A DNA stretch of 50,792 bases, from positions 1-50,792 of the forward strand of contig NZ_BMOY01000021.1 in the NCBI RefSeq assembly GCF_014647315.1, in the 5' to 3' direction. The notes beneath the pieces are model-generated. The model searched no databases. It saw only the letters and a list, made by a program, of their open reading frames with translations, and was not told the DNA's origin. Of this stretch, positions 8,177-16,562 are shown one piece after another. Origin of the DNA: Paenalicyclobacillus cellulosilyticus. GTDB taxonomy: Bacteria > Bacillota > Bacilli > Alicyclobacillales > Alicyclobacillaceae. The stretch's first letter is position 1. Each line of letters opens with the position of its first letter. A program made the translations under genes and the position numbers.

Positions 8177-8953
8177 TCACCCGCCGACCTCGCCGCCCTG
8201 GCCGCCGTGGAACACGCGCAGGATGAATGCGCGCGCCGGCACCTGTTGCTCGTGGTACGAGCGCAGGAACGCCCGGTTGTCATACGGAACCTCGCGGCAC
8301 TCGACCTCCATCCCTTGCCCGGTGATATGCACCAGTCCGTACCGGGCGACAGGCCTGTCGCAACACCCCAGCGCACCGGGGTTGAAATACAAGCGACGCT
8401 CGGTCCGAAACAGGTGCACGGGATGGTGGTGACCGAACGCCACCAGTTCCGCCGGATGGTCCTGGTACAGCTCATCCAGCTTTTCGCCCGACGGCGCCCA
8501 GTCCACCGGCAAGAATTGTTGGCCCGCGTCCAAATGATAATGGACAAAATGGCACACGCGGCCGTGGAACGACAAGGTCATGCTGCGCGGCAGCCGCGCG
8601 AGCAGAGGCACAAACCGCTTATCCATCCTGTCCGCAATCCACTGGTGATGCTCCAATTCCTCCCCGTGGCTCTGCGGCGGCCGGCCCAGGCACAAGGCCA
8701 GCACCGCATCTTCATGGTTGCCCGACACCATGGATACGTCGTCCCGCGAAAAGAGAGCCTCCAACACCTCGTTTGTGTCGGGCCCAATCGCAATCATGTC
8801 TCCCAAGCACACGATGCGTTCGACCATGCCCAGACCATCGATCTCGTCCAAGACCGCGCGCAAGGCAGGATAGTTCCCGTGCACATCGGTGAGCACGGCG
8901 AGGACCGTCTCCACGCCATCCATCCCCCTTGGCTGTGCGCATTCAGGCCGCAT
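8177..8953 (-). CDS. Metallophosphoesterase family protein
   Basis: 258 residues (247 if translation starts at the second Met, MDGVETV, which follows AAGGGGG). Calcineurin-like phosphoesterase motifs are in order: LTDVHGN near residue 21, CLGDMIAIGPD, SGNHED near 78, a single His in FVHYHLD, and FGHHHPVHLF near 174 (GHxH-type). FNPGALG follows, as in YfcE/YmdB-like enzymes. It likely hydrolyses a phosphodiester or phosphomonoester in the cytoplasm with two metal ions; the substrate cannot be told from sequence. It lies just downstream of the ABC exporter gene (24 nt gap) and may share its transcript. Its last eleven codons are duplicated at 7751-7784. Confidence 0.88.
   Translation of the reverse strand: MRPECAQPRGMDGVETVLAVLTDVHGNYPALRAVLDEIDGLGMVERIVCLGDMIAIGPDTNEVLEALFSRDDVSMVSGNHEDAVLALCLGRPPQSHGEELEHHQWIADRMDKRFVPLLARLPRSMTLSFHGRVCHFVHYHLDAGQQFLPVDWAPSGEKLDELYQDHPAELVAFGHHHPVHLFRTERRLYFNPGALGCCDRPVARYGLVHITGQGMEVECREVPYDNRAFLRSYHEQQVPARAFILRVFHGGQGGEVGG
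8183..8216. repeat. 34-bp direct repeat, copy B (within phosphoesterase 3' end)
   Basis: Exact partner of 7751-7784, encoding the VFHGGQGGEVG end of the metallophosphoesterase on the minus strand. The distance between copies is 432 bp and the enclosed segment carries the HicB-like gene. Confidence 0.9.
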
Positions 8954-8977
8954 CCACGCCCTCCCTGCGGGTGCCGT

Positions 8978-11290
8978 TCAATCCGCCCGCAGCGCTTCCA
9001 CAGGGTGCAGGCGCGCCGCGCGCGAAGCTGGCGCCCAACCGGCGACAAGCGAGGCCGCGACGCCAAACCCTATCCCCAAAACCGCCAGCCACACGGGCAT
9101 CACGAACAAAGCTTGCGTGGCATGAGCGAACTGGCGGGTCATGGCGTTGGCAAGCCACCCCGCGCCGCCGCCCACGGCCACCCCCGCGACACCTCCCGCG
9201 GCGCCGATGACCGCCGCTTCCACCAGAAACAGCCGCGCGATGTCCCGCCGCCGCGCGCCCACGGCGCGCAGAATGCCAATTTCCCGCCGCCGCTCCAGCA
9301 CAGACATGCTGAGCACAACCCCAATCATCAACCCGGCGACGACCAGCGCAATCCCGCCGATGACCCCGAGCCCAGCCTGGATGACGGCAAACGCCTTGGT
9401 GATGGATTTCAGGATGTCCTGCACTGTGGTCGTGCCGTAGCCGAGCTTGCCAATCCGCTCTGCGAGCGGCGATACGTCGTCGATGGAACGGGCGATCACG
9501 ACCGCCCCCGGATACGCCACCGGTCGACCCGCGCCCGCCTGGCCCGGCGGCAGACCCCCGTGATTTCCTCCAGCTGGCCCGGCGCTACCACCCCCACCGC
9601 CGCCGATGGTTTCCATCCAGCGCAGCGCCTGCGGATAAGACACATACGAAAACGCCGTTCCCTGCACAATTCCGATCACGCGCAGCTGCACCGGCACCAT
9701 GCTGGCCGCTGGCGTGAACGCACCGCCGCCGAGCACGTTCCCCGTCATGCCCTGGACCTCGACATCCACCGCCTTCCCGATGAGCGACTGCGGCGACGCC
9801 TGCTTCCCGCCACCCGCGCCGGTTGTGGCACCGCCCGCGCCGCCCGTACCACTGCCACCGGCCGTACCGCCGCTCAACAGCGCCTTGGCGGTGCTCTCCG
9901 CCAACACCAGTCCGCCGGCCGCCGGCCAACGTCCGGCTGCGAGCGTGGGCAGCAAACCCTCCGTGTGCCAGAGCGATGCGGGCGGCAGGTTCACCACGTC
10001 CGCTTCCACTTGCGTGCCGCTCCGCGTCAAGCGTGCGACGAACGTCGCCGTCGCATAAGCCGCCTTCGCACCCGGAAGCGCCGCCAGGCGCCGCAATGCG
10101 TCCGGCGTGATGGGCGTCTGCGGGCCGCTTGCCGCAAGCCCGCCAAACCCGCTCCCGCCCGTCTGCCGGTACGGCGACACGGTGATGGATGTCAGCGGCC
10201 CGAGCGTCGCCAAGCCCCGCACCACGCCCGACTTCAGTCCCGCCCCGATGCCGATGAGCAGGACCATCGCGGCCACGCCGATGGCAATGCCGCTGCCGGT
10301 CAGCACCGCCCGGCCCAACCGCCGCCGTACCGCCGACGCAGCAAGGCGCAGGATGGCCTGAAAGCCCACCGCGGACCGGCCGGCCGCCGCCTCGGGTGCC
10401 CCGCGGCCCACCGCGGCAGGTGCAGCCGGACCTGCCTCTGCCGACGTATCTGTCATCTGTACACCTGGACTCCGGGTAGCCGCCGCAGCCGCAGCCGCCT
10501 GCGGCGGGCGCCGCCATTCATCCGACTGAATGCGCCCGTCGCGGATGCGGACGACCCGATCCGCATAGGCCACAAACTCCTCGTTGTGCGTGACGACGAC
10601 AACCGTCCGCCCGTCCTCGTGCGCCACTTGAGCCAACAGGGCCATGATCTCATGGCCGCTCTGGCTGTCGAGGTTGCCCGTCGGTTCGTCGGCGAGCAAA
10701 AGCGGCGGGTTCAGCGCCAGCGCCCGCGCCACCGCCACCCGCTGCGCCTGCCCGCCCGACAGCTCGCCCGGTCGGTGCAAGGCGCGATCGCCAAGGCCAA
10801 AGCGGTTGAGCAGCGCCTCCGCGCGTTGGCGGCGCAGCGGTGCCGGCACCCCCGCGAGCAACATCGGCAACTCCACGTTTTCGCGCGCGGTCAGCGTCGG
10901 CAAGAGGTGAAACGACTGAAACACAAACCCGACCGCCGTGCGCCGGTACGCGGCCAACTCATCCGCCTTCATGCGGGTGATGTCGCGCCCCAGCGCCAGA
11001 ATCTGGCCCCCGGACACCCGGTCCATGCCGCCCATCAGGTGCAACAACGTGGACTTGCCCCCGCCCGAAGGGCCGAGGATGCAGGTCAAGGTCCCCGGAT
11101 ACAGCTCAAGAGACACGTCGGCCGCGGCCACAATGTCCTCGCTGCCGCGGCGGTAATGTTTCCTCACCCCGCGCAAGATGAGCACAGGCTCGACCCCTGC
11201 CGCACCAGCGCCGTCCCCGCCGCTCACGCCGACGTCTGCCGGCAAAGGGTCTGCGTCATGGCCGCTGTTGCCGTGACGTGTTTCAGACAT
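8978..11290 (-). CDS. MacB-like ABC transporter, ATPase and permease fused
   Basis: 770 residues in one uninterrupted frame. Residues about 35-265 are a LolD/MacB-type ATPase: Walker A GPSGGGKST (73-81), signature LSGGQ (177-181), Walker B LLLADEPT (197-204), H-loop VVTHNEE. An Ala/Pro linker with an internal Met follows, and then a permease with one TM helix near 330, a long extracytoplasmic MacB-core region, and three C-terminal TM helices of the FtsX type containing ERRREIGILRAVGA. Such proteins act as mechanotransmission exporters or lipoprotein/peptide extrusion machines. In Firmicutes the two parts are usually separate genes; the fused order ATPase-permease resembles proteobacterial MacB. 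Two glycine-rich runs interrupt the periplasmic-type region. The start overlaps the upstream membrane gene by 8 bp. Confidence 0.88.
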   Translation of the reverse strand: MSETRHGNSGHDADPLPADVGVSGGDGAGAAGVEPVLILRGVRKHYRRGSEDIVAAADVSLELYPGTLTCILGPSGGGKSTLLHLMGGMDRVSGGQILALGRDITRMKADELAAYRRTAVGFVFQSFHLLPTLTARENVELPMLLAGVPAPLRRQRAEALLNRFGLGDRALHRPGELSGGQAQRVAVARALALNPPLLLADEPTGNLDSQSGHEIMALLAQVAHEDGRTVVVVTHNEEFVAYADRVVRIRDGRIQSDEWRRPPQAAAAAAATRSPGVQMTDTSAEAGPAAPAAVGRGAPEAAAGRSAVGFQAILRLAASAVRRRLGRAVLTGSGIAIGVAAMVLLIGIGAGLKSGVVRGLATLGPLTSITVSPYRQTGGSGFGGLAASGPQTPITPDALRRLAALPGAKAAYATATFVARLTRSGTQVEADVVNLPPASLWHTEGLLPTLAAGRWPAAGGLVLAESTAKALLSGGTAGGSGTGGAGGATTGAGGGKQASPQSLIGKAVDVEVQGMTGNVLGGGAFTPAASMVPVQLRVIGIVQGTAFSYVSYPQALRWMETIGGGGGGSAGPAGGNHGGLPPGQAGAGRPVAYPGAVVIARSIDDVSPLAERIGKLGYGTTTVQDILKSITKAFAVIQAGLGVIGGIALVVAGLMIGVVLSMSVLERRREIGILRAVGARRRDIARLFLVEAAVIGAAGGVAGVAVGGGAGWLANAMTRQFAHATQALFVMPVWLAVLGIGFGVAASLVAGWAPASRAARLHPVEALRAD

Positions 11291-11732
11291 CGTTCGCGTC
11301 CCCTTCCCGGCGCGTCATCGCACCCCCGATGAGCCCCGCGATGAGGCCGAGCACGCCCATCTCGAGTACAGCGGCCACCACCGCCAAGACGTGCGCCCAC
11401 GTCGAATTGGAGATTTCCACCGCGCGCGCCACTTGGTCGGGCGGCAGATTCGTCCCTTTGAACACCGAGGCGTCGATGTGGATGAAAAAGCCGGCGAGCG
11501 CCTCGACAAACCCGTAGACGGCACCGGTCAGCGCCCCTGTCCACATCGGCTTGCCACCCTGCCGCTTCGCCGCCCGGCCGGCCAAGAACGCCCATACCAA
11601 GAAGACCGCGTCGAGCACCAAACCCACGATGGTATGCACCTGCGACGGGTGCCCGCCAAAGGCGATGGACACGATACAGGCAATCAGGCCAAGCACCACA
11701 GCCCCCACGACGTATGTACGGATTGCATTCAC
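11283..11732 (-). CDS. Small polytopic membrane protein of unknown function
   Basis: 149 residues if translation starts at the GTG at 11732, which follows GGAAAGGAAGAG; an upstream ATG at 11780 lacks an SD. Four hydrophobic stretches are visible: TYVVGAVVLGLIACIVSIAF, IVGLVLDAVFLVWAFLAG, the ALTGAVYGFVEALAGFFIH segment, and the C-terminal VLAVVAAVLEMGVLGLIAG segment. Its 3' end overlaps the ABC exporter gene, so it is probably the first gene of an operon with the exporter and the phosphoesterase. I do not recognise the family; a role accessory to the exporter is only an inference from coupling. Confidence 0.75.
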   Translation of the reverse strand: MNAIRTYVVGAVVLGLIACIVSIAFGGHPSQVHTIVGLVLDAVFLVWAFLAGRAAKRQGGKPMWTGALTGAVYGFVEALAGFFIHIDASVFKGTNLPPDQVARAVEISNSTWAHVLAVVAAVLEMGVLGLIAGLIGGAMTRREGDANDV

Positions 11733-11830
11733 ATCCGCTCTTCCTTTCCATGATATGATGATGGTGATGTTGCCACTCATTGTACACCAGGGGACGGATT
11801 TTCACAGCCTGTTTGCACGCTTGCACCGCC

Positions 11831-11859
11831 TGGACAGGCGCAGACAGGTGTCATACAAT
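11831..11859 (+). promoter_or_regulatory. Sigma-A promoter of mtnD
   Basis: TGGACA (11831-11836), a 17-bp spacer, and TACAAT (11854-11859). Transcription would begin near 11866, giving a leader of about 40 nt, too short for an S-box riboswitch. Confidence 0.7.
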
Positions 11860-11906
11860 GCAGATAATCCATATTGGATATCTTGTAATTCGGAGGAGGA
11901 TGGCGC

Positions 11907-12449
11907 GTGGCGAAGATCACCATCCGCAAGACCGGTCAGGTCATCGCAGGCGAGGACGCGGTGCGCGCGTTTTTGAACGGTCAAGGCGTCTACTACGACC
12001 ATTGGGATCTGCAACCCATCCCTGCACACCTGCGCGACAAGTTCGTGCTGTCCCAGGAGGAGCAAGCGGAGATCCTGAAAGCCCTCGAACCGCAGATCCA
12101 GGCGCTCGCGCAGGCCCGCGGCTACGTGAAATGGGACATGGTCGCCCTCTCCGAAGCGACGCCCAACCTGGAGGAGCTGCTCAAGAAGTTCGAGCAGGTG
12201 CACACCCACAGCGAGGACGAGGTGCGGGCCATCACCGCGGGCAGCGGCATCTTCATCATTAAAGGCAAGCCAGACGTCGGCTACTTCAACGTGGAGCTCG
12301 TGCCGGGCGACGTCATCTCCGTACCGGAGAACACGCCGCACTTCTTCACCTTGACAAGCGAGCGCAAGGTGGTTGCCGTGCGCCTGTTCATCGATCCGTC
12401 CGGCTGGGTCGCTCACCCGTATGAAGACCCTGAGTTCGCGACAGCCTGA
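11907..12449 (+). CDS. mtnD: Acireductone dioxygenase
   Basis: 180 residues from a GTG seven bases after GGAGGAGG. A cupin-fold metalloenzyme that oxidises the acireductone 1,2-dihydroxy-3-keto-5-methylthiopentene; with Fe it yields formate and 2-keto-4-methylthiobutyrate (methionine precursor), with Ni an off-pathway product. Metal ligands are visible as H-x-H with a following Glu in QVHTHSEDEVRAI (near residue 92) and a later His in PENTPHFFTL. Length is typical. It is detached from mtnWXB by 6.5 kb and on the other strand, with its own promoter, so the pathway is split in this genome. Confidence 0.95.
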   Translation: MAKITIRKTGQVIAGEDAVRAFLNGQGVYYDHWDLQPIPAHLRDKFVLSQEEQAEILKALEPQIQALAQARGYVKWDMVALSEATPNLEELLKKFEQVHTHSEDEVRAITAGSGIFIIKGKPDVGYFNVELVPGDVISVPENTPHFFTLTSERKVVAVRLFIDPSGWVAHPYEDPEFATA

Positions 12450-12539
12450 GTGAAAGCAGCGGAGGCGGCCTGGCGCCGCCCCGCTTGTCTTCCCGCGGGC
12501 CACGGGCCTCGCGGCCGTATTCAGAAAGGCAGGTCCGAC

Positions 12540-13796
12540 ATGTCGAACCCTTCTGTTTCTGCGCGCATCGTCCTCCAACGCCAACGCCGCCGGCGCTTGG
12601 AAGCCGGCCACCCTTGGGTGTACCAGACCGAAGTCGAGCGCATCGAGGGAGATCCGACCCCGGGCGATCTCGTCGACATCGTCAACCACCAGGGGGTGTT
12701 CCTCGCGCGCGGTTACATCAATCCGCGGTCACAGATCGTCGCCCGCGTCCTCACCTACGACGCCGGCGAGGTCATCGACCGCGCGTTCTTTACGCGCCGC
12801 ATTGCCGCCGCCTGGGCGCACCGCGGCCGCTTCCTTCCCGCCACCGGCGCCTGCCGCGCCGTATACGGCGAAGCGGACTTCCTCCCCGGCCTCATCGTCG
12901 ACAAGTACGGCGACGTGCTCGTCGTGCAGATCCTGGCCCTCGGCATGGAGGTCCGCAAGGACGATATCCTCGCCGCACTGATGGAAGTCTTTCGCCCGCG
13001 CGGCATCCTCTTGCGCAACGACGTGCCGGTGCGCAGCCTCGAAGGTCTGCCGCTCGAGACCACCGTGTGGGCCGGCGAGGTGCCGCCGGAGGTCGTGATT
13101 GAAGAAAACGGCCTCCAATTCATCGTCGATGTGCAAGCCGGCCACAAGACAGGCTACTTTTTCGACCAGCGCGACAACCGCGCCGCCATCCGGCCGCTCA
13201 TGACCGGTTGGGGAGCAGAGCACGGACGCACCCCCCAAGATGGCGATCCGTTTTGGGACGGCGCCGAGGTGCTCGACGCGTTCTGCCACACCGGCGCGTT
13301 CGCCGTGCACGCCCTCGCCTACGGGGCGCGGCGCGTGATCGCCGTGGACATCTCGGAGCCCGCCCTTGCCGTCGGGCGGCGCAACGCGGAGCTCAACGGC
13401 GTGGCGGACCGGGTGCAGTGGGTGGCCGCCAACGCCTTCGACTACCTGCGCGAGCTGGAGCGGGCGGGCCGGCGCTTTGACGTGGTCATCCTCGATCCGC
13501 CCGCGTTCGCCAAATCGCGTCATGCCCTGGAAGGGGCCATCCGCGGATACAAGGAGATCAACCTGCGCGGGATGAAGCTCACCCGCGACGGCGGGTACCT
13601 GGTCACCAGCAGCTGTTCCTTCCACATGCGGCCGGATTTGTTCCGCGAGACCATCCTCGACGCCGCGGTGGACGCGCACAAGGTCCTGCGCCTGGTGCAC
13701 TGGTCGGGCGCCGGCAAGGACCACCCGGAGATTGAAGGCGTGCCGGAAGGCCACTACCTCAAGTTTGCCATCTACGAGGTGCGCAGCCGGCGGTGA
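12540..13796 (+). CDS. Class I SAM-dependent rRNA methyltransferase, RlmI-like
   Basis: 418 residues from the ATG at 12540 (SD AAAGGCAGG); the frame is open 90 nt further upstream but without similarity. An N-terminal PUA domain (LEAGHPWVYQTEVER, DLVDIVNHQGVFLARGY) is followed by an RlmI-type central region (GEADFLPGLIVDKYGD) and a Rossmann methyltransferase domain with VLDAFCHTGAFAVHALAYGA (motif I), VDISEPALAVG, and the catalytic ILDPPAFAKS. The Cys in TSSCS fits m5C enzymes of this class. The E. coli homologue methylates C1962 of 23S rRNA; the exact target here is unproven. It may be cotranscribed with mtnD (90 nt gap), with no evident functional link. Confidence 0.9.
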   Translation: MSNPSVSARIVLQRQRRRRLEAGHPWVYQTEVERIEGDPTPGDLVDIVNHQGVFLARGYINPRSQIVARVLTYDAGEVIDRAFFTRRIAAAWAHRGRFLPATGACRAVYGEADFLPGLIVDKYGDVLVVQILALGMEVRKDDILAALMEVFRPRGILLRNDVPVRSLEGLPLETTVWAGEVPPEVVIEENGLQFIVDVQAGHKTGYFFDQRDNRAAIRPLMTGWGAEHGRTPQDGDPFWDGAEVLDAFCHTGAFAVHALAYGARRVIAVDISEPALAVGRRNAELNGVADRVQWVAANAFDYLRELERAGRRFDVVILDPPAFAKSRHALEGAIRGYKEINLRGMKLTRDGGYLVTSSCSFHMRPDLFRETILDAAVDAHKVLRLVHWSGAGKDHPEIEGVPEGHYLKFAIYEVRSRR

Positions 13797-13870
13797 AGAG
13801 GTGACGCCGGTCCCCTCGTTTCGCGCATCTTCCCGCGCACCCGTCTTTGGCAGCCGTCCCTGCCGCATCC

Positions 13871-14083
13871 TCACAGCAGATGCTGTTCGCGCAACTTCGC
13901 CCGCACCGCCCGGAGTTCGGCGGCGAGCTTGCGCTCCTTCAAAATGAGCGGGTGCACGCGAACGCGCTTGGTCCGTTTGGTGCGCCGCTTCGGCTTGCGC
14001 CAGCCGCGCGGTCCGAACACGCGGACGAGGCCAAAGAACACCAGCCCGGCGAGAACCATGCCGAGCAGGGTGCTGTCCGTCAT
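13871..14083 (-). CDS. Small membrane-anchored basic protein, unknown
   Basis: 70 residues from an ATG preceded by GGAGGGAGGGGC; a longer frame starting at 14128 lacks such a site. One N-terminal TM helix (LLGMVLAGLVFFGLVRVF) is followed by a strongly basic stretch (WRKPKRRTKRTKRVRV) and a charged helical tail (KERKLAAELRAVRAKLREQ). The layout suggests a membrane protein with a cytoplasmic tail that could bind nucleic acid or acidic phospholipids. It is convergent with the methyltransferase gene and divergent from the MoxR operon. No family recognised. Confidence 0.65.
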   Translation of the reverse strand: MTDSTLLGMVLAGLVFFGLVRVFGPRGWRKPKRRTKRTKRVRVHPLILKERKLAAELRAVRAKLREQHLL

Positions 14084-14177
14084 GGTCTGCCCCTCCCTCC
14101 CGTTTCGTTGCCGCAGCAAGTCTAGCATCTAGCTTTCCCAACTTGCGGCTCTAGCAAACCTGCGGCCGCACCCGCAC

Positions 14178-14206
14178 TTGCTCCGCCGCCATCCGGTTGG
14201 TATCAT
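14178..14206 (+). promoter_or_regulatory. Sigma-A-like promoter of the MoxR operon
   Basis: TTGCTC (14178-14183), 17-bp spacer, TATCAT (14201-14206). Transcription would start near 14213, which excludes the upstream ATG at 14197 as the translation start of the MoxR gene. Confidence 0.6.
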
Positions 14207-14268
14207 GGAGCAAAGTTCCTGGAATCTTACAAATCTATGGCGCGGTGAAGAAAAGCGGTGAAGAGAAC

Positions 14269-15330
14269 GTGATCCACGAAGCAGTGCGGGTGATCCATCA
14301 GGTCAAGGCGTCCATCGCCCAATCGCTCATCGGCATGGAACGTGCGGTGGAAGAGCTGTTGATGGCGGTGATGGCAGGCGGCCACATCCTGCTTGAGGAC
14401 GTGCCGGGCGTCGGCAAGACCGCGTTGGCGAAAGCGTTTGCTCGCGAGTTGGGGTTATCGTTCCGGCGCATCCAGTGCACGCCGGACCTGCTGCCTTCCG
14501 ACATCTTGGGCGGGCTGGTCTACCACCCGCGCACCGGCGAATTCACGCTGCGCAAAGGCCCCATCTTCGCCCACGTGCTGCTCGTCGACGAGATCAACCG
14601 CGCCTTGCCGCGCACACAATCGGCCTTGCTCGAAGCGATGGCCGAGGGCCAGGTCACCATCGACGGCGAGACGCACGTGCTGCCACAGCCGTTCTTCGTG
14701 ATGGCGACACAAAACCCTGTGGAATCGCAGGGCGTGTTTCCGCTGCCGGAAGCGCAGTTGGATCGGTTTTTGTTCAAGACGTCCCTTGGCTACCCGCCCG
14801 CGGAGGCCGAGGTGGCCCTGTTGCGGCTGCACCTGGCGGACGGACCGGCGGCGGCGGCTGAGCTCTCCGCCGAGGTCACTCGCCCGAACGGGATAAACAG
14901 CGCGACCACGCCCACGCGCGCGGAGAGCGGACCGGTCCCAGACCAAACGGCGGCCGCCGCGGCGGACGTCCCGCCGCGCTGGGCGGTTCTGTGGGCTGCC
15001 GTGCGCCAGGTCCGCACCAGCGACGACGTGCTTCGCTACATGGCCGACGTGGTCCGCGCCACGCGCGAACACCCCGATGTGCAGATCGGCGCCAGTCCGC
15101 GCGCGCTGATCATGCTGGCCCACGCCGCCCGCGCGGCCGCCGTCATCGCCGGGAGAAGCTTCGTCACCCCAGACGACGTGCAGCGGGTGGCACCGCTTGT
15201 CCTCTTCCACCGTTTGGTCTTCCACGGCGCGCCCGATCAACACCCCCACGCGGCTTGGCAGTGGACGCGCGAGCTGCTTGCGACCGTTCCGGTGCCGGTC
15301 GACGATGCCGCGGCAGGATGGACCCCATGA
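14269..15330 (+). CDS. MoxR-family AAA+ ATPase
   Basis: 353 residues from a GTG (VIHEAVRVIHQV), chosen because the putative promoter overlaps the more upstream ATG; the SD (GGTGAAGAG) is modest, so a few codons either way are possible. Walker A is EDVPGVGKTALAKAFA near residue 43, Walker B LLVDEINRALPRTQSALLEAM, sensor 1 ATQNPVE, and the lid holds ASPRALIML. MoxR ATPases act as chaperones that help assemble or activate partner proteins with VWA/DUF58 domains. It is the first gene of a three-gene operon with overlapping ends. An Ala/Pro-rich insert (about residues 195-245) between the ATPase core and lid is longer than usual. Confidence 0.92.
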   Translation: MIHEAVRVIHQVKASIAQSLIGMERAVEELLMAVMAGGHILLEDVPGVGKTALAKAFARELGLSFRRIQCTPDLLPSDILGGLVYHPRTGEFTLRKGPIFAHVLLVDEINRALPRTQSALLEAMAEGQVTIDGETHVLPQPFFVMATQNPVESQGVFPLPEAQLDRFLFKTSLGYPPAEAEVALLRLHLADGPAAAAELSAEVTRPNGINSATTPTRAESGPVPDQTAAAAADVPPRWAVLWAAVRQVRTSDDVLRYMADVVRATREHPDVQIGASPRALIMLAHAARAAAVIAGRSFVTPDDVQRVAPLVLFHRLVFHGAPDQHPHAAWQWTRELLATVPVPVDDAAAGWTP

Positions 15331-16562
15331 GCCTGCTCGTCCTCCTCGGGGTCATCCTCCTGCTCCGCGTGTGGCGGGCGCTGTGGAGCGAACGCGTGTT
15401 GCCGAAGCTGCGTGCACAGGTCGAGGTGTCGCGCCATTCGCTGCCGTTTGGCACCGCTTGCACCGTGACCATCACCATCGAAAACGCAAGCCGCCTGCCG
15501 GCGCCGCTCGTGGTCTGCGAACTCCCTCTGCCGCCAGGTCTCGGCCTGCATCCACCGCATGTGCCGGCCCACACTGCCGGCGGCGGGACACCGGGCAGCC
15601 GTCCGGCCTCCGCGGAAGGCCCCTTTGCGCGGAGCTACCCCGAGCGGCTGTCATTGGCCACCAGCCTGCGCGGGCGAGAGCTGGTGGCCGCCCGTTTCAC
15701 GGTATACGGGGTGCAACGCGGCGTCCAGCAGCTCGGCGAGCTGACACTCCGCCTCGCCGACGGCCTGACACCACAGCGGGCACACCGTCAGATCCCGGTG
15801 CACCGTTTTCTCACCGTGCACCCGCGGCACATCCCGGCTGCCGCCGCCGACGCGGCGATGCAGCGGATAGGCCCGGCCCTCACCCGCCGGAAGTTGTTCG
15901 CGACCGCGCAGGACTGGATCGACCTGCGCCCTTACCAACCTGGCGATCCGCTGCGCGACGTCCACTTTGTGTTGAGCGCCCGCCGCGGCGAACTCATGGT
16001 GTTGGAGCGGCCGTTGTCCATCGCGGACGAATGGGTGTTGGTGGTCAACGTGGAGCCAAGCCGCGGCGCGATGGGGGGATCGGTGCGCTTGGCCGACGCG
16101 GCCATCGAATGTGCTTACGCCATCGCGCTGCGCCTGCTGCGGCGAGAGGCGGACGTGACGGTGTACAGCAACGCCCTTTGGGCGGGGCGCGGGCAGCATC
16201 GCGTCCTCAACGCCCGCGGACCGCTGACGTCCGCCGTGTCCCACCGCATCGGCCACGTCCTCGGCCAACTGCCGCACATCCCGCACGTCACGTTCGATCG
16301 CCTGCTCGACGAGCTGATCGCGGCCTTGCCGCAGCCGGTGCAGGTGGTGGTCATCACCCCATACCAGGATGAGGGAACCGCCGGGCGGCTGGCCGCCCTG
16401 CGCCGGCGTGGCCATGAGGTGGCGGTGGTGCCCGTGGCGGCGACCGCTCCCGGGCCCGGCCAGGATGCGGACGCTCGCAGCAAGCGCGAGGAAGAGGAAG
16501 CCCGGCCAGGAAATGCACAGGACACCACGCGACCGATTCGGCAGGAGGTGTCGATCCGGTGA
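15327..16562 (+). CDS. DUF58 domain-containing protein
   Basis: 411 residues, start chosen at the ATG that overlaps the MoxR stop (ATGA); a second ATG three codons earlier is possible. One or two hydrophobic N-terminal segments (LLVLLGVILLLRVW) anchor it, then a beta-rich region (FGTACTVTITIENASRLPAPL) leads to the DUF58 signature DLRPYQPGDPLRDVHFVLSA followed by a VWA-like fold (WVLVVNVEPSRG). DUF58 proteins accompany MoxR ATPases in nearly all bacteria and are thought to be their client; molecular function is not established. Translationally coupled to both neighbours. Confidence 0.9.
   Translation: MSLLVLLGVILLLRVWRALWSERVLPKLRAQVEVSRHSLPFGTACTVTITIENASRLPAPLVVCELPLPPGLGLHPPHVPAHTAGGGTPGSRPASAEGPFARSYPERLSLATSLRGRELVAARFTVYGVQRGVQQLGELTLRLADGLTPQRAHRQIPVHRFLTVHPRHIPAAAADAAMQRIGPALTRRKLFATAQDWIDLRPYQPGDPLRDVHFVLSARRGELMVLERPLSIADEWVLVVNVEPSRGAMGGSVRLADAAIECAYAIALRLLRREADVTVYSNALWAGRGQHRVLNARGPLTSAVSHRIGHVLGQLPHIPHVTFDRLLDELIAALPQPVQVVVITPYQDEGTAGRLAALRRRGHEVAVVPVAATAPGPGQDADARSKREEEEARPGNAQDTTRPIRQEVSIR

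Noticed and set aside
8135-11332. A 1065-codon plus-strand open frame over the ABC exporter and phosphoesterase genes
   Set aside because: It is Arg/His/Pro-rich with no domain, and lies antisense to genes with full motif sets. Long antisense frames are expected in high-GC DNA.
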